Part shown: one piece after another, positions 27,141-36,839 of the stretch
How the letters are laid out: each line of letters opens with the position of its first letter
Numbering within the stretch: position 1 is the first letter of the stretch
Assembly: GCA_031271175.1 (NCBI GenBank)
Contig: JAISWE010000066.1
Coordinates: 1-38,497 of the forward strand
Source of the DNA: Bacteroidales bacterium
Lineage (GTDB): Bacteria > Bacteroidota > Bacteroidia > Bacteroidales > UBA4181
Length of the DNA stretch: 38,497 nt
Reading direction: 5' to 3'
Made by a program: the position numbers and the translations under genes
Notes under the pieces: generated by a model
What the model was told of the DNA's origin: nothing
The model's database searches: none
The model's input: the letters and a program-made list of their open reading frames with translations, nothing else

Positions 27141-28487
27141 TCAATGCCTGAATTCGAGCGCTTTTCCGCGTGTTTCTTCGTGGAATGTGCCGTTGTCATA
27201 CACAAGATTGCCGTTCACCCAAGTTTGCAGCACCGACGCGTGGAACGTTTGCCCCATGAAAGGCGACCAGCCGCAGCGGTAAAGGATGTTCTCCGGCGTA
27301 ACCGTCCATGGACGGCAGATGTCCACCAATACCAAATCCGCCTGATAGCCTTTGCGGATGAAGCCTCTCCGGCAGATTCCGAAAAGGATTGCCGGATGGT
27401 GGCACATCTTTTCCACCACCTGTTCTATGGTGATTTTTTCCCGATACGCCATTTCGAGCATTGCCGGCAGCGAATGTTGTATCAGCGGACCTCCCGACGG
27501 AGATTGGAAATATGTACGCTGTTTTTCTTCCCGTGTGTGCGGCGCGTGGTCTGTTGCTACAATATCAATGCGTCCGTCCAGTATTGCCTGCAACAAACCT
27601 TCGCGGTCGGTAGCCGTTTTTATGGCGGGATTCCATTTGATGGCTGCGCCGTAGCGCGCGTAATCGGCGGCGTCAAACCACAGATGATGTACGCACACCT
27701 CTGCCGTAATCCGCTTTTCTGCAATCGGGAGAGCGTCAAACAGGCGTGTTTCTCCAACGGTGGACAAGTGCAGCACATGTAGCCGCGTGTTGTATTTTTT
27801 AGCCAGCGCCACCGCCAGCGATGTGGAGGCATAGCAGGCTTCCTCGCTACGGATGAGCGGATGGCAGGCTATCGGTACATCCTCGCCGTATTGCGCCTTG
27901 AACCGTGCCGCATTTTGTCTGATAATGCTTTCCTGTTCGCTATGCACTGCCAGCAAAGCAGGCGTTTGGGCAAAAATGACGTTCAGCGCATCCGGATCGT
28001 TCACCAGCATATTGCCTGTGGACGCCCCCATGAACAGTTTGACGCCACACACTTTGGAAAAATCGGTATTCCGGATCTCGTACATGTTGTCGTTGGTCGC
28101 ACCGATGTAAAAGGAATAATTGGCTAAGGATTTTTTTTCGGCGAGGGCGAATTTTTCGGCGAGGGCTTCACGGTTCACGGTTTGCGGGATGGTGTTGGGC
28201 ATATCCATGTAGGAAGTGACGCCTCCCGCCACAGCCGCGCGGCTTTCGGTGTAGATGTCGCCTTTATGCGTTAACCCCGGATCGCGAAAATGCACCTGAT
28301 CGTCAATGATGCCGGGCAACAGGTATTTACCGTCGGCGGTTATCACCGTGCTGTTGTTCGCCACCGTTTCGGGGATTGCTCCATCGAAGATGTCCGCAAT
28401 TTTTCCGTCGTCAATGAGTACGGAGGCTTTTTTCCGTATTCCTTCGTTCACTACGGTTGCTCTGTAAATTAATTGATAGCGGCACAT
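27141..28487 (-). CDS. pyrC: Dihydroorotase
   Basis: LLPGIIDDQVHFRDPGLTHKGD; AGGVTSYMDMPNT; DIVATDHAPHTREEK; ADLVLVD. Confidence 0.93.
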   Translation of the reverse strand: MCRYQLIYRATVVNEGIRKKASVLIDDGKIADIFDGAIPETVANNSTVITADGKYLLPGIIDDQVHFRDPGLTHKGDIYTESRAAVAGGVTSYMDMPNTIPQTVNREALAEKFALAEKKSLANYSFYIGATNDNMYEIRNTDFSKVCGVKLFMGASTGNMLVNDPDALNVIFAQTPALLAVHSEQESIIRQNAARFKAQYGEDVPIACHPLIRSEEACYASTSLAVALAKKYNTRLHVLHLSTVGETRLFDALPIAEKRITAEVCVHHLWFDAADYARYGAAIKWNPAIKTATDREGLLQAILDGRIDIVATDHAPHTREEKQRTYFQSPSGGPLIQHSLPAMLEMAYREKITIEQVVEKMCHHPAILFGICRRGFIRKGYQADLVLVDICRPWTVTPENILYRCGWSPFMGQTFHASVLQTWVNGNLVYDNGTFHEETRGKALEFRH

Positions 28488-28527
28488 TCCGTAATGTTTT
28501 TTAGATTATACGAAAAACACCCTTCTT

Positions 28528-28555
28528 GTCACGGAAAGGTGCTTTTTGTCGGTAA
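28528..28555 (-). terminator. Possible rho-independent terminator of the Kelch-like gene
   Basis: Minus strand AAAAAGCACCTTTCCGTGACAAGAAGGGTGTTTTT: imperfect CACCTT/AAGGGTG stem and U tract. Confidence 0.4.
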
Positions 28556-28563
28556 AAAGACAG

Positions 28564-29727
28564 TTAATCGTCGGCGGTGCTGTTTTCCGCTTCGGGATCA
28601 AATTGCCACACATCTTCGCGACTTGTGGTTGTCCCTTGTGAACCTGTGCCGATGAATATCAGATTATCCCCGCGTGCGGACAAATCTTTGAATGACATGG
28701 CAAAAGCTCCTGTTCTGCTGCCCAACGGGAAAGCCGTTCTTTGTGTCCAAACGTCGCCGGAAATCAGCGTAGTGCCACTAAATACAGGTGGTTCGTATTC
28801 CCATGTAGTGGAATTGCTTCCTATTGCAATGTAGCCTTTTTCCGATCCGCTTGTTCCTTTCATGGTGAAAGCCACTGCATATGTACGCATCAGGTTAGTG
28901 CCGTACTCGTCGTCAAAATCATCATCTTCGATGCGCGAGGATATGTCGCGAAGTTTTTGCCATCTTTCGTTTATCGGGTTGTTGGGATTGAAGCGGTAAA
29001 GAGTATATACCTGTCCGCTTGAATTGCTGCCCGTGCACAGGTATGCCCAGTCGCCGATCACGAAAGCGGCGGCTGCACCGCGTTTGTTGCCTGTGGATTC
29101 CACCTGTTCCCAACTACCGATATCGTTCGAATCAGTAGGGTCGGGCGCATTAAATTTCCAAAAATCCAATTTGTATTCTTTGTCCTTGCCTGCGGTGTAT
29201 CCCGTCCCCACATAAGCCACATTGTTGATCACAAAAGATACGGCTTCGTATCGCGCGGGAGCAGGCAGAGACGCCACTTTCCGCCATGCGGGCGACGTGC
29301 CGTCGGGGTTTAGTTTGGATGGGTCTAAATCAACGGACTTTTCCGGATCGTACTCCCAAAAGTCATTCATCACCTTTTCGTCGCCGTCCCAGCCCGTGCC
29401 GATATATCCTTTCCCGTTCACGCTGAATCCTACGGCATTCCTCCGTTCCATCCCTGCCGGCAGGGAATCGCCCGTGTCGTACCATTTTCCTTCTCCATTG
29501 GTCACCACTAATTTCCACATGTCGCGACGCAAATATTTGGTGCCGTTCCAGCCGCCGCACACGTAACCTACGTTGTCAATAACAAAAGTAGCGGTATAAG
29601 ACCGTCCGGGACCCCCAAATTCTCCTATGCGTACCCAGTTGCCGATAAGTTCCTCTTCGCTGTCGCTACCGCACGATACCAGTACTGCCGCCATAAATGC
29701 CAGAAAAAATTTTTGATATGCTTTCAT
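28564..29727 (-). CDS. Kelch-repeat-like beta-propeller lipoprotein
   Basis: Lipobox VSCGSDSEEE; repeated NVGYVCGGWNGTKYLRRDMWKL / GKGYIGTGWDGDEKVMNDFWEYDP / NVAYVGTGYTAGKDKEYKLDFWKF blades. Confidence 0.8.
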   Translation of the reverse strand: MKAYQKFFLAFMAAVLVSCGSDSEEELIGNWVRIGEFGGPGRSYTATFVIDNVGYVCGGWNGTKYLRRDMWKLVVTNGEGKWYDTGDSLPAGMERRNAVGFSVNGKGYIGTGWDGDEKVMNDFWEYDPEKSVDLDPSKLNPDGTSPAWRKVASLPAPARYEAVSFVINNVAYVGTGYTAGKDKEYKLDFWKFNAPDPTDSNDIGSWEQVESTGNKRGAAAAFVIGDWAYLCTGSNSSGQVYTLYRFNPNNPINERWQKLRDISSRIEDDDFDDEYGTNLMRTYAVAFTMKGTSGSEKGYIAIGSNSTTWEYEPPVFSGTTLISGDVWTQRTAFPLGSRTGAFAMSFKDLSARGDNLIFIGTGSQGTTTSREDVWQFDPEAENSTADD

Positions 29728-29885
29728 TGACTAAATTATAATTATAATTCTTTAATTCGATATTAAAAACGGGCGCTTTCATTCTTTATTGTACATTTCC
29801 GGCGCTCTCGGAAACATACTTTCAAAAAACGCTGCAAATATAGATATATTTTCTCATGATTTGTATCTTTATGACGAATTTTAAT

Positions 29886-29893
29886 TATCTTTG
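29886..29893 (+). promoter_or_regulatory. Putative -7 element TATCTTTG with upstream TTTG (29860-29863), S41 peptidase gene
   Basis: TAnnTTTG with a TTTG about 22 nt upstream; 18 nt before the ATG at 29912. Confidence 0.5.
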
Positions 29894-29911
29894 CCGAAAA
29901 AATTAAAGACT

Positions 29912-31336
29912 ATGATACCGAATTTTACCCGTAAATGGCTATTGTTGGTATGTGTTGTATGCATCGCCTCAGCGTTTTCGTCATGCGATAAAGATGACGC
30001 AAAAACAGAAGAAAATAACACCCACGTCAATAACTGGATTCTGGAAAACATGGAGGTATTTTATTTATGGAACGACAAGATTCCGAGCAAAACCGACAAA
30101 ACCCTCTATCCGTCGGACTATTTCGAAACGTTGCTTTCCGATGAAGATCGTTTTTCATGGATTCAGGATAATTATACCGATCTGCTCAATGCACTGTCGG
30201 GCGTCACCAAAGAAGCAGGCTATGATTTTAAACTGATGAAAGTAACGAGCACGGATCCGGAGGTGATAGGATATATTACCTATGTGAAACCTCAATCGCC
30301 TGCGGTAGCGGCGTCGTTGAAACGCGGCGACTGGTTTCTCACCATTAACGGCGAACAACTCACGGTGGACAACTACGGGACGTTGCTGGGCGGAATGGGA
30401 GCTGCCCACAAAATAGGCATTGTGGACTGGGATACCGAAACCATTCAGGAAGTATCCGTGGATGTGACGGTGTATGAGGAAAACCCTCTTTTGCTGGACA
30501 CCATTTATACTATGTCCGAAGATAAAAAGGTGGGCTATTTCGTATATAATTTTTTCGCTCGCGACAATGGGGACGGAAGCATGGCTTACGAAAAAGAACT
30601 GAACCAGATGTTCGGCAAATTCAAAGAGGCAGCCATTGACGAACTGATTATTGACCTGCGTTACAATGGTGGAGGCGCAGTAATTACTGCTCAAGCACTG
30701 GCAAGCATGGTGTCCGGCGTATCCACCTCAAAGGTATTTGGCATTACGCAATACAATGAACAGTTTGGTCAATATTTACGCGGAGAATATGGCGCTGATT
30801 ACAACAAATCGTATTTCATTGATGCACTGAAAAATGAAAAAGGGACGGAAACCGTTCCCATCCACAAACTTGGACTGGGCAAATTGTATGTGCTCACTTC
30901 GGAGAGAACGGCTTCGGCAAGCGAGTTGCTGGTAAATGCGCTGACACCTTTTATGGAGGTGGTGATGATAGGCGGCGTCACTGTCGGTAAAAACGTAGGT
31001 TCCATCACTATATACGAAGAAAATCCCGAACGGCAAAAAACGAATAAGTGGGGAATACAACCTATTGTGGCAAAATTTGCCAATTCAGTAGGATTTTCCG
31101 ATTACGGCTACGGATTTCAGCCGAAAATATTTGTACGCGAAGACTCCACGCTCAATGACATAAAACCGCTGGGAGATGTCAATGAATTAGTGCTGCGCGC
31201 CGCGTTGAACGATATTGCGGGTCTGACGCCCGCAAAAACACGCGCAGCGGTACGCACCATGCGCGATCCGATAGGTTCATCTGCCAATAGAATGCCTGTA
31301 CGCCAAAACATGTACATCACGCTGCCCAAGAGATAA
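29912..31336 (+). CDS. S41 family (C-terminal processing type) peptidase lipoprotein
   Basis: Lipobox AFSSCDKDD; PDZ-like YVKPQSPAVAASLKRGDWFLTINGEQL; DELIIDLRYNGGG; LTSERTASASELLVNAL catalytic region. Confidence 0.92.
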   Translation: MIPNFTRKWLLLVCVVCIASAFSSCDKDDAKTEENNTHVNNWILENMEVFYLWNDKIPSKTDKTLYPSDYFETLLSDEDRFSWIQDNYTDLLNALSGVTKEAGYDFKLMKVTSTDPEVIGYITYVKPQSPAVAASLKRGDWFLTINGEQLTVDNYGTLLGGMGAAHKIGIVDWDTETIQEVSVDVTVYEENPLLLDTIYTMSEDKKVGYFVYNFFARDNGDGSMAYEKELNQMFGKFKEAAIDELIIDLRYNGGGAVITAQALASMVSGVSTSKVFGITQYNEQFGQYLRGEYGADYNKSYFIDALKNEKGTETVPIHKLGLGKLYVLTSERTASASELLVNALTPFMEVVMIGGVTVGKNVGSITIYEENPERQKTNKWGIQPIVAKFANSVGFSDYGYGFQPKIFVREDSTLNDIKPLGDVNELVLRAALNDIAGLTPAKTRAAVRTMRDPIGSSANRMPVRQNMYITLPKR

Positions 31337-31504
31337 AACGACGTTCGCCGAAGATACGGATTTTATGCAAATCCCCAAATTTTCAGCCGTGCAAAACGAA
31401 TGTGCCGCAACATGTTGGAAATTTTTTTTGAAAAAAATTAACAATAAAACGTAACCTTTTGTTTCCATTTACGTATAAAAGCAAAATTAAGGAAATGTAC
31501 TAAA

Positions 31505-31918
31505 ATGGCGACGATGGAAAAAACATTAACGATAAATTCAAAAATAGACAGTTTGCACATTGTTGAAAATACCGTAGATGAGTTGTTTGCCCAATGCGGT
31601 ATCGATCAGGACGTGTATGGCAACTTACTGGTTGCTGCAATGGAAGCTGCAAACAATGCCATCACACACGGGAATAAACTGGATGAAAATAAATGTGTCG
31701 AATTTCGATTCTCTCTGGATAAGGAAAAGATACAACTTACCGTAAAGGACGAGGGGCCGGGCTTCGATTACAAAAACATACCTGACCCCACGGCGCCGGA
31801 AAATATCGAAAATATGAGTGGAAGAGGCGTATTTCTGATGTCGAAACTGTCGGATAAGATTGAATTTGGGAACAACGGAAGTCTAGTGCAAATGACCTTC
31901 TACCTCATCAAAAAATAA
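31505..31918 (+). CDS. Anti-sigma regulatory factor-like ATP-binding protein (HATPase, RsbW-type)
   Basis: AAMEAANNAITHGNKLD (N box); VKDEGPGFDYKNIPDP; GRGVFLMSKLSD. Confidence 0.9.
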   Translation: MATMEKTLTINSKIDSLHIVENTVDELFAQCGIDQDVYGNLLVAAMEAANNAITHGNKLDENKCVEFRFSLDKEKIQLTVKDEGPGFDYKNIPDPTAPENIENMSGRGVFLMSKLSDKIEFGNNGSLVQMTFYLIKK

Positions 31919-31920
31919 AC

Positions 31921-32349
31921 GTGCCTGTTCTGTTTTATTCCGACGGCGTCCCTTTTCAGCCGGCAAACAAAAGAAAGATAATCCGGTGGATTGGGAATGT
32001 ACTTGCCGGAGAGAAAAAAAAAACCGGACACTTATGCTACATTTTTGTTTCGGATGAACGAATACGGGAACTGAACAGACAATATCTGCAGCATGACTAT
32101 TTTACCGATATCATTACCTTTGACAATTCCAAAAAGGATATTGTTGCCGGAGAAATGTACATCGGCATAGACGTTGTGCGCTCCAATGCCACCATTTACG
32201 GAACGAGCTTCAACAACGAACTGTTGCGGGTGATGGTGCATGGCGTACTCCATTTATGCGGATACAACGACAAAACAGACGACGAACAGGCACTGATGCG
32301 AACAAGAGAAAACAAATACATAGACCTGTTCGACGGAGTTGCCGGTTAA
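31921..32349 (+). CDS. ybeY: Endoribonuclease YbeY (rRNA maturation)
   Basis: GTG start; YFTDIITFDNS; VHGVLHLCGYNDKTDDEQALMR. Confidence 0.92.
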   Translation: MPVLFYSDGVPFQPANKRKIIRWIGNVLAGEKKKTGHLCYIFVSDERIRELNRQYLQHDYFTDIITFDNSKKDIVAGEMYIGIDVVRSNATIYGTSFNNELLRVMVHGVLHLCGYNDKTDDEQALMRTRENKYIDLFDGVAG

Positions 32350-32426
32350 AAAACAGACAGGCGCGTAATGTCCGGCAAAATGCTCCAAAATATCATCAAA
32401 AATTTGTATATTTTTCGGAAAAATTG

Positions 32427-32434
32427 TATTTTTG
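32427..32434 (+). promoter_or_regulatory. Putative -7 element TATTTTTG upstream of the antiporter gene
   Basis: Matches TAnnTTTG 56 nt before the ATG at 32490. Confidence 0.45.
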
Positions 32435-32489
32435 CATGTCAACTTACCACATGCGATATTTGTTTGATTCATTAACTTGCAAATTTTAG

Positions 32490-34478
32490 ATGCTGGCGCT
32501 TTGTTTATTGATAATGCTGATTGTGCCGCCCATCTGTAAAAAGATAGGGATGCCTGCCATTTTCGGCTTGATACTTTCGGGTATTGTCGTCGGTCCTCAT
32601 GGATTTCGGCTGGTAGACGATCAATCGGGTCTGGAAGTATTATCCGGAGCGGGATTGTTATATCTGATGTTCCTGATGACGTTAGAAACAGACATTTACA
32701 GTTTCCGCAAGAACAGATTCAAAAGCGTATGGTTCGGTGCATTTACCTTTCTTATACCTTTTGTGTCAGGATATTTTGCTGCGCGTCATCTGTTTGGCTA
32801 CGATAATGCGGCATCGCTGCTGCTGGCCTGTATGTTTTCCTCCCACACGCTGGTGTCTTATCCTGTGGCGGCGAGGTTGAACATCACCAAGACCGAGCCG
32901 GTGGTGGTAAGCATCGGCGGCACCATCATTACCGATGTCACCGTGTTGCTTTTGCTGACTTTCATCACCGTTTCCTACGAAGGCACTCTGGATATATGGT
33001 TTTGGTGCAAAACCGTCGGACTGTTAGGCGGTTTTATTTTCCTCATGCTGTGGATATTCCCGAAAGTGAGCCGGTGGTATTTCGCTCGTTTTCAGAGCGA
33101 TGACACAGGGCAATTCATCTTTGTACTGTGCGCTCTTTTTGGTTCGGGCATGTTAGCCGATTGGGCAGGTATAGAGCCGATTGTAGGCGCTTTTTTGTGC
33201 GGACTTGCGCTCAATCGCGTCATTCCTCGACAGTCGGCACTGATGAGCCGCACGGTGTTTGTGGGCAATTCGCTTTTCATCCCTTTTTTCATGATTCATA
33301 TAGGAACGCTGGTGGATTTGAAAGCTTTTACGGACGGTATGGAAACGTTCATACTGGCGGCAGGATTTATCGTGATTGCGCTTTTCGGAAAATATCTTGC
33401 AGCCTTTGCCACACAACTGTTTTACAAATATACCCGCGCGGAACGCTTGCTGTTGTTCGGATTGAGCAGTTCACACGCTGCTGCTACCATAGCTGTGGTG
33501 GTCATCGGCTATAATTTGGGGATTTTCAATAATCACATTCTCAATGCAGGTATTTTGATCATCCTGTTTACTTGTTTGATCAGCGCTTATTATACCGATT
33601 TTGCGGGGCGTAAAGTGGCGGCGCAACAGGAACAAAAAATACAGGACAGCATATCCGACAGGATATTGTTGCCGCTGTCCAACCCGCATACGGCAGTTTC
33701 TCTTTTCGATTTTGCCGTTTTGGTACACCAACCGCATGAAGAGTCCACCATTTATCCGGTCACCATCGCTACAGCGCCCGCTCAAATGGCACATTCCATC
33801 CTCAGAAATAAGGCATTGCAGAATACTTTTACCAATCGGGCGCGTGCAGCGTCCGTCCGCTGCTATTTCTCCACACGATTAGATAGCAATATTTCCGAAG
33901 GAATCATCCGCGCATCGCTGGAGTTGCAAACCACTCACATCATTATTGGCTGGAGCGGACAATCGGAAACGGCACATTATTTTTTCGGCAGCATTATGGA
34001 TAAACTGTTGGAGAACTGTACGCAAACGCTTTTTGTGACCCGTCTTACCGTTGACAGGCTGATATTTGGAAAAATATATGTGCTGGTGCCTCGCTATGCC
34101 GAACATGAAACAGGTTTTCATGCATGGCTTACTGCCGTACGGCGGATGTGGCAAAACACTTCCGCTCATTTGCTGTTCATAGGCGACACACAAGCGTTGA
34201 CAACCATCATGCGCATGAAAGAAACCGCATCGCTTACCGCCAAAAATTACCGCGCTACGGAACAAATTCCCGACATGCTTGCACTTGCCGAAGAGCTAAC
34301 CGCTACAGACCTGTTTGTGGTGGTCGCCGCACGCCCGAATACGGTTTCCTTCAATCGCAAAACAGCGGTGATGCCTCGCGTCATTACCCGCTATTTTGCG
34401 CGTACCAGCAGTGTCATCGTGTATCCCGAACAGCCTGACATCATACCGGATAATCTCGGGATGACTTTCGGCGTATGA
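32490..34478 (+). CDS. CPA2 (KefB-like) cation:proton antiporter with C-terminal stress/USP-like region
   Basis: Multiple TM segments; KIGMPAIFGLILSGIVVGPHGF; SSHTLVSYPVAARL; SSSHAAATIAVVVIGYNLGIF; long soluble C-terminus. Confidence 0.9.
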   Translation: MLALCLLIMLIVPPICKKIGMPAIFGLILSGIVVGPHGFRLVDDQSGLEVLSGAGLLYLMFLMTLETDIYSFRKNRFKSVWFGAFTFLIPFVSGYFAARHLFGYDNAASLLLACMFSSHTLVSYPVAARLNITKTEPVVVSIGGTIITDVTVLLLLTFITVSYEGTLDIWFWCKTVGLLGGFIFLMLWIFPKVSRWYFARFQSDDTGQFIFVLCALFGSGMLADWAGIEPIVGAFLCGLALNRVIPRQSALMSRTVFVGNSLFIPFFMIHIGTLVDLKAFTDGMETFILAAGFIVIALFGKYLAAFATQLFYKYTRAERLLLFGLSSSHAAATIAVVVIGYNLGIFNNHILNAGILIILFTCLISAYYTDFAGRKVAAQQEQKIQDSISDRILLPLSNPHTAVSLFDFAVLVHQPHEESTIYPVTIATAPAQMAHSILRNKALQNTFTNRARAASVRCYFSTRLDSNISEGIIRASLELQTTHIIIGWSGQSETAHYFFGSIMDKLLENCTQTLFVTRLTVDRLIFGKIYVLVPRYAEHETGFHAWLTAVRRMWQNTSAHLLFIGDTQALTTIMRMKETASLTAKNYRATEQIPDMLALAEELTATDLFVVVAARPNTVSFNRKTAVMPRVITRYFARTSSVIVYPEQPDIIPDNLGMTFGV

Positions 34479-34551
34479 AAGACAGATGGTCTGTATCAAC
34501 AAACCGGAAAAATTTGCACGGCAGAAATGATGGTTGTATTTAAAAAGATCA

Positions 34552-34559
34552 TATATTTG
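34552..34559 (+). promoter_or_regulatory. Putative -7 element TATATTTG upstream of the TrpB-like gene
   Basis: Matches TAnnTTTG 29 nt before the ATG. Confidence 0.4.
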
Positions 34560-34587
34560 CGATGATTTTATCTAAAACGTAACAACC

Positions 34588-35946
34588 ATGACCAAAAAAT
34601 TTTTATTGAACGAATCGGAAATACCTGAAAAATGGTATAATATCGTGGCAGACATGCCTCACAAACCGTTGCCCTTGCTGCATCCCGGCACCAAACAGCC
34701 ATTGCATCCGGAGGATTTGTATCCAATTTTTGCCGAAGAGGTGGCGCGGCAGGAACTGAATCAAACCGATCAATGGATTGATATTCCCGAAGAAGTGCGC
34801 GACAAGTACAAAATCTACCGTCCGTCGCCTCTGGTGCGCGCTTATAATCTGGAAAAAGCGCTGGATACCCCCGCGCACATCTATTTCAAAAACGAAAGCG
34901 TGAGCCCTGTCGGCTCACATAAACTCAACTCCGCCCTGGCGCAGGCATATTACTGCAAAAAGGAAGGACTCACCCATATCACCACCGAAACGGGTGCGGG
35001 ACAATGGGGTACGGCGTTGTCGTTTGCCGCAAAAGTATTCGGGTTGGAACTCGCAGTGTATATGGTGAAAGTGAGTTACGAACAAAAACCCTACCGGCGC
35101 TCGCTGATGCAAACATGGGGTGCGCAGGTAATCGCTTCTCCTAGCATGTCCACTAAGGCGGGGCGCAAAATCCTTACGGATAGTCCCACCTATCAAGGCA
35201 GTCTGGGAACAGCCATTTCCGAAGCCATTGAACTCGCCATGAGTATGCCGAACTGCAAATATACGCTGGGGAGCGTGCTCAACCATGTGTCGTTGCACCA
35301 AACCGTTATTGGCTTGGAGGCGGAAAAACAGATGGCTTTGGCAGGCGAATATCCCGACATTGTGATTGGATGTTTCGGCGGCGGCTCTAACTTTTCAGGT
35401 ATTTCGTACCCGTTCATGCGCCACAATATTGCCGGCGGCAAGAAAACGCGCTTTATTGCTGCCGAACCCTCCTCATGCCCGAAACTGACGCGCGGCATAT
35501 TCCAGTATGATTTCGGTGACGAAGCCGGCTATACCCCGCTGTTGCCCATGTTCACATTAGGACACAATTTCGCGCCGGCGCATATTCATGCGGGTGGACT
35601 GCGCTATCACGGTGCCGGTACTATCATCAGCCAATTGATGAAGGACAGGATGATAGAGGCGGTGGACATTCAGCAGTTGGACTCTTTCAAGTATGGATTG
35701 CTCTTTGCCCGCACCGAAGGCATTGTACCCGCGCCGGAATCGGCACACGCCATCGCAGCTGCTGTCAACGAGGCCTTAAAAGCAAAGGAAGAAGGCGCTT
35801 CAAAGGTGATCCTTTTCAATCTTTCCGGTCACGGGCTGATTGACATGAGCGCTTACGACAGCTATTTGGCGGGCGACCTGACCAATTACGATCTTTCCGA
35901 TGAAGACATTGCCAAAAATGTGAATCAACTGGAAAAGATTGTGTAG
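34588..35946 (+). CDS. trpB: TrpB2-type tryptophan synthase beta-like PLP-dependent enzyme
   Basis: YRPSPLVRAYNLEKAL, SVSPVGSHKLNSALAQAYY (PLP Lys), TETGAGQWGTAL, GCFGGGSNFSG, NLSGHGLIDM; longer N-terminus than TrpB1. Confidence 0.92.
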   Translation: MTKKFLLNESEIPEKWYNIVADMPHKPLPLLHPGTKQPLHPEDLYPIFAEEVARQELNQTDQWIDIPEEVRDKYKIYRPSPLVRAYNLEKALDTPAHIYFKNESVSPVGSHKLNSALAQAYYCKKEGLTHITTETGAGQWGTALSFAAKVFGLELAVYMVKVSYEQKPYRRSLMQTWGAQVIASPSMSTKAGRKILTDSPTYQGSLGTAISEAIELAMSMPNCKYTLGSVLNHVSLHQTVIGLEAEKQMALAGEYPDIVIGCFGGGSNFSGISYPFMRHNIAGGKKTRFIAAEPSSCPKLTRGIFQYDFGDEAGYTPLLPMFTLGHNFAPAHIHAGGLRYHGAGTIISQLMKDRMIEAVDIQQLDSFKYGLLFARTEGIVPAPESAHAIAAAVNEALKAKEEGASKVILFNLSGHGLIDMSAYDSYLAGDLTNYDLSDEDIAKNVNQLEKIV

Positions 35947-35954
35947 CGGAGCGG

Positions 35955-36839
35955 TCACTGTTCCGGGATGCCATCCCAAAAGGCGGACAGGAAACGTTTA
36001 GTGGCGGCAGGCATGTTGCCTTCCGTAACAACGTCCTTGTAGCCTCCCCAGTCGTCGCGTACATCTTTCAGGTTTTCAGCTTTGATGAGGATAGTGCGGA
36101 TGACGGTATCCGTTTTGTCCCGTTCGGACGGCAGGTTGCGGCGGTACGCCGCTCTTTCCTCGACACCTTCCAGCCACCAGTTGAGTAGCGTGCCATATCG
36201 CCGTTTGGCGGCGATACTTTCAGGGCTTGCGGGATCAAAGGTGCCGCCCGACAATCCGTCGATGTTGAAATACTCGCCGGAATAATAAAAGCGGATGACC
36301 GTGGAGATGTCGGCATCGGCATAGCGTCGTTCATTGTCGGGCGCCTGTCTGAAAACGGCTTTCACTCGGGCTACATGCAGCCGGTATGCAGTCATTGACG
36401 AGGGAAACCGCTTTTCCGCATCCGAAAACTCAAGTATATCCGCGCGTCCGTCATCAAACAGACGGATGAGTACGTGTCCGTAGTTGGCAATCTTCGCCGC
36501 GTAAATCTTCCATCCGTCACCTGCGGTTTTTTCCTTGATGCGCGTTAATACCGGATCCGCTACATCCGCGTGAGCGGGCAGATTGCGGGAGGCATAGAGT
36601 TGCAACAGTTCCTCGACCGTCATCCGCAACGCTGTTTCGTCAATTTTTCCGTCCCACACAGGAAAAGTCACGTAAGCATCTGCCAACCTCCCGTTGCAAA
36701 GCTCGTCGATCAGCCTGTCGCACACAAGGCGGTCGAATACGGCGCGGGTTAACGCCGTTTTTATGCGAATCGGGACGGCATGGGAAGATACATGCACACA
36801 CATGGCGAGAGAGAGGAACATTGCCGCTATGGTTCTCAT
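35955..36839 (-). CDS. Exported protein of unknown function
   Basis: Start taken at MRTIAAMFLSLAMCVHVSSHAVP (signal peptide), 4-bp ATGA overlap with the upstream TPR gene; no family recognised. Confidence 0.75.
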   Translation of the reverse strand: MRTIAAMFLSLAMCVHVSSHAVPIRIKTALTRAVFDRLVCDRLIDELCNGRLADAYVTFPVWDGKIDETALRMTVEELLQLYASRNLPAHADVADPVLTRIKEKTAGDGWKIYAAKIANYGHVLIRLFDDGRADILEFSDAEKRFPSSMTAYRLHVARVKAVFRQAPDNERRYADADISTVIRFYYSGEYFNIDGLSGGTFDPASPESIAAKRRYGTLLNWWLEGVEERAAYRRNLPSERDKTDTVIRTILIKAENLKDVRDDWGGYKDVVTEGNMPAATKRFLSAFWDGIPEQ

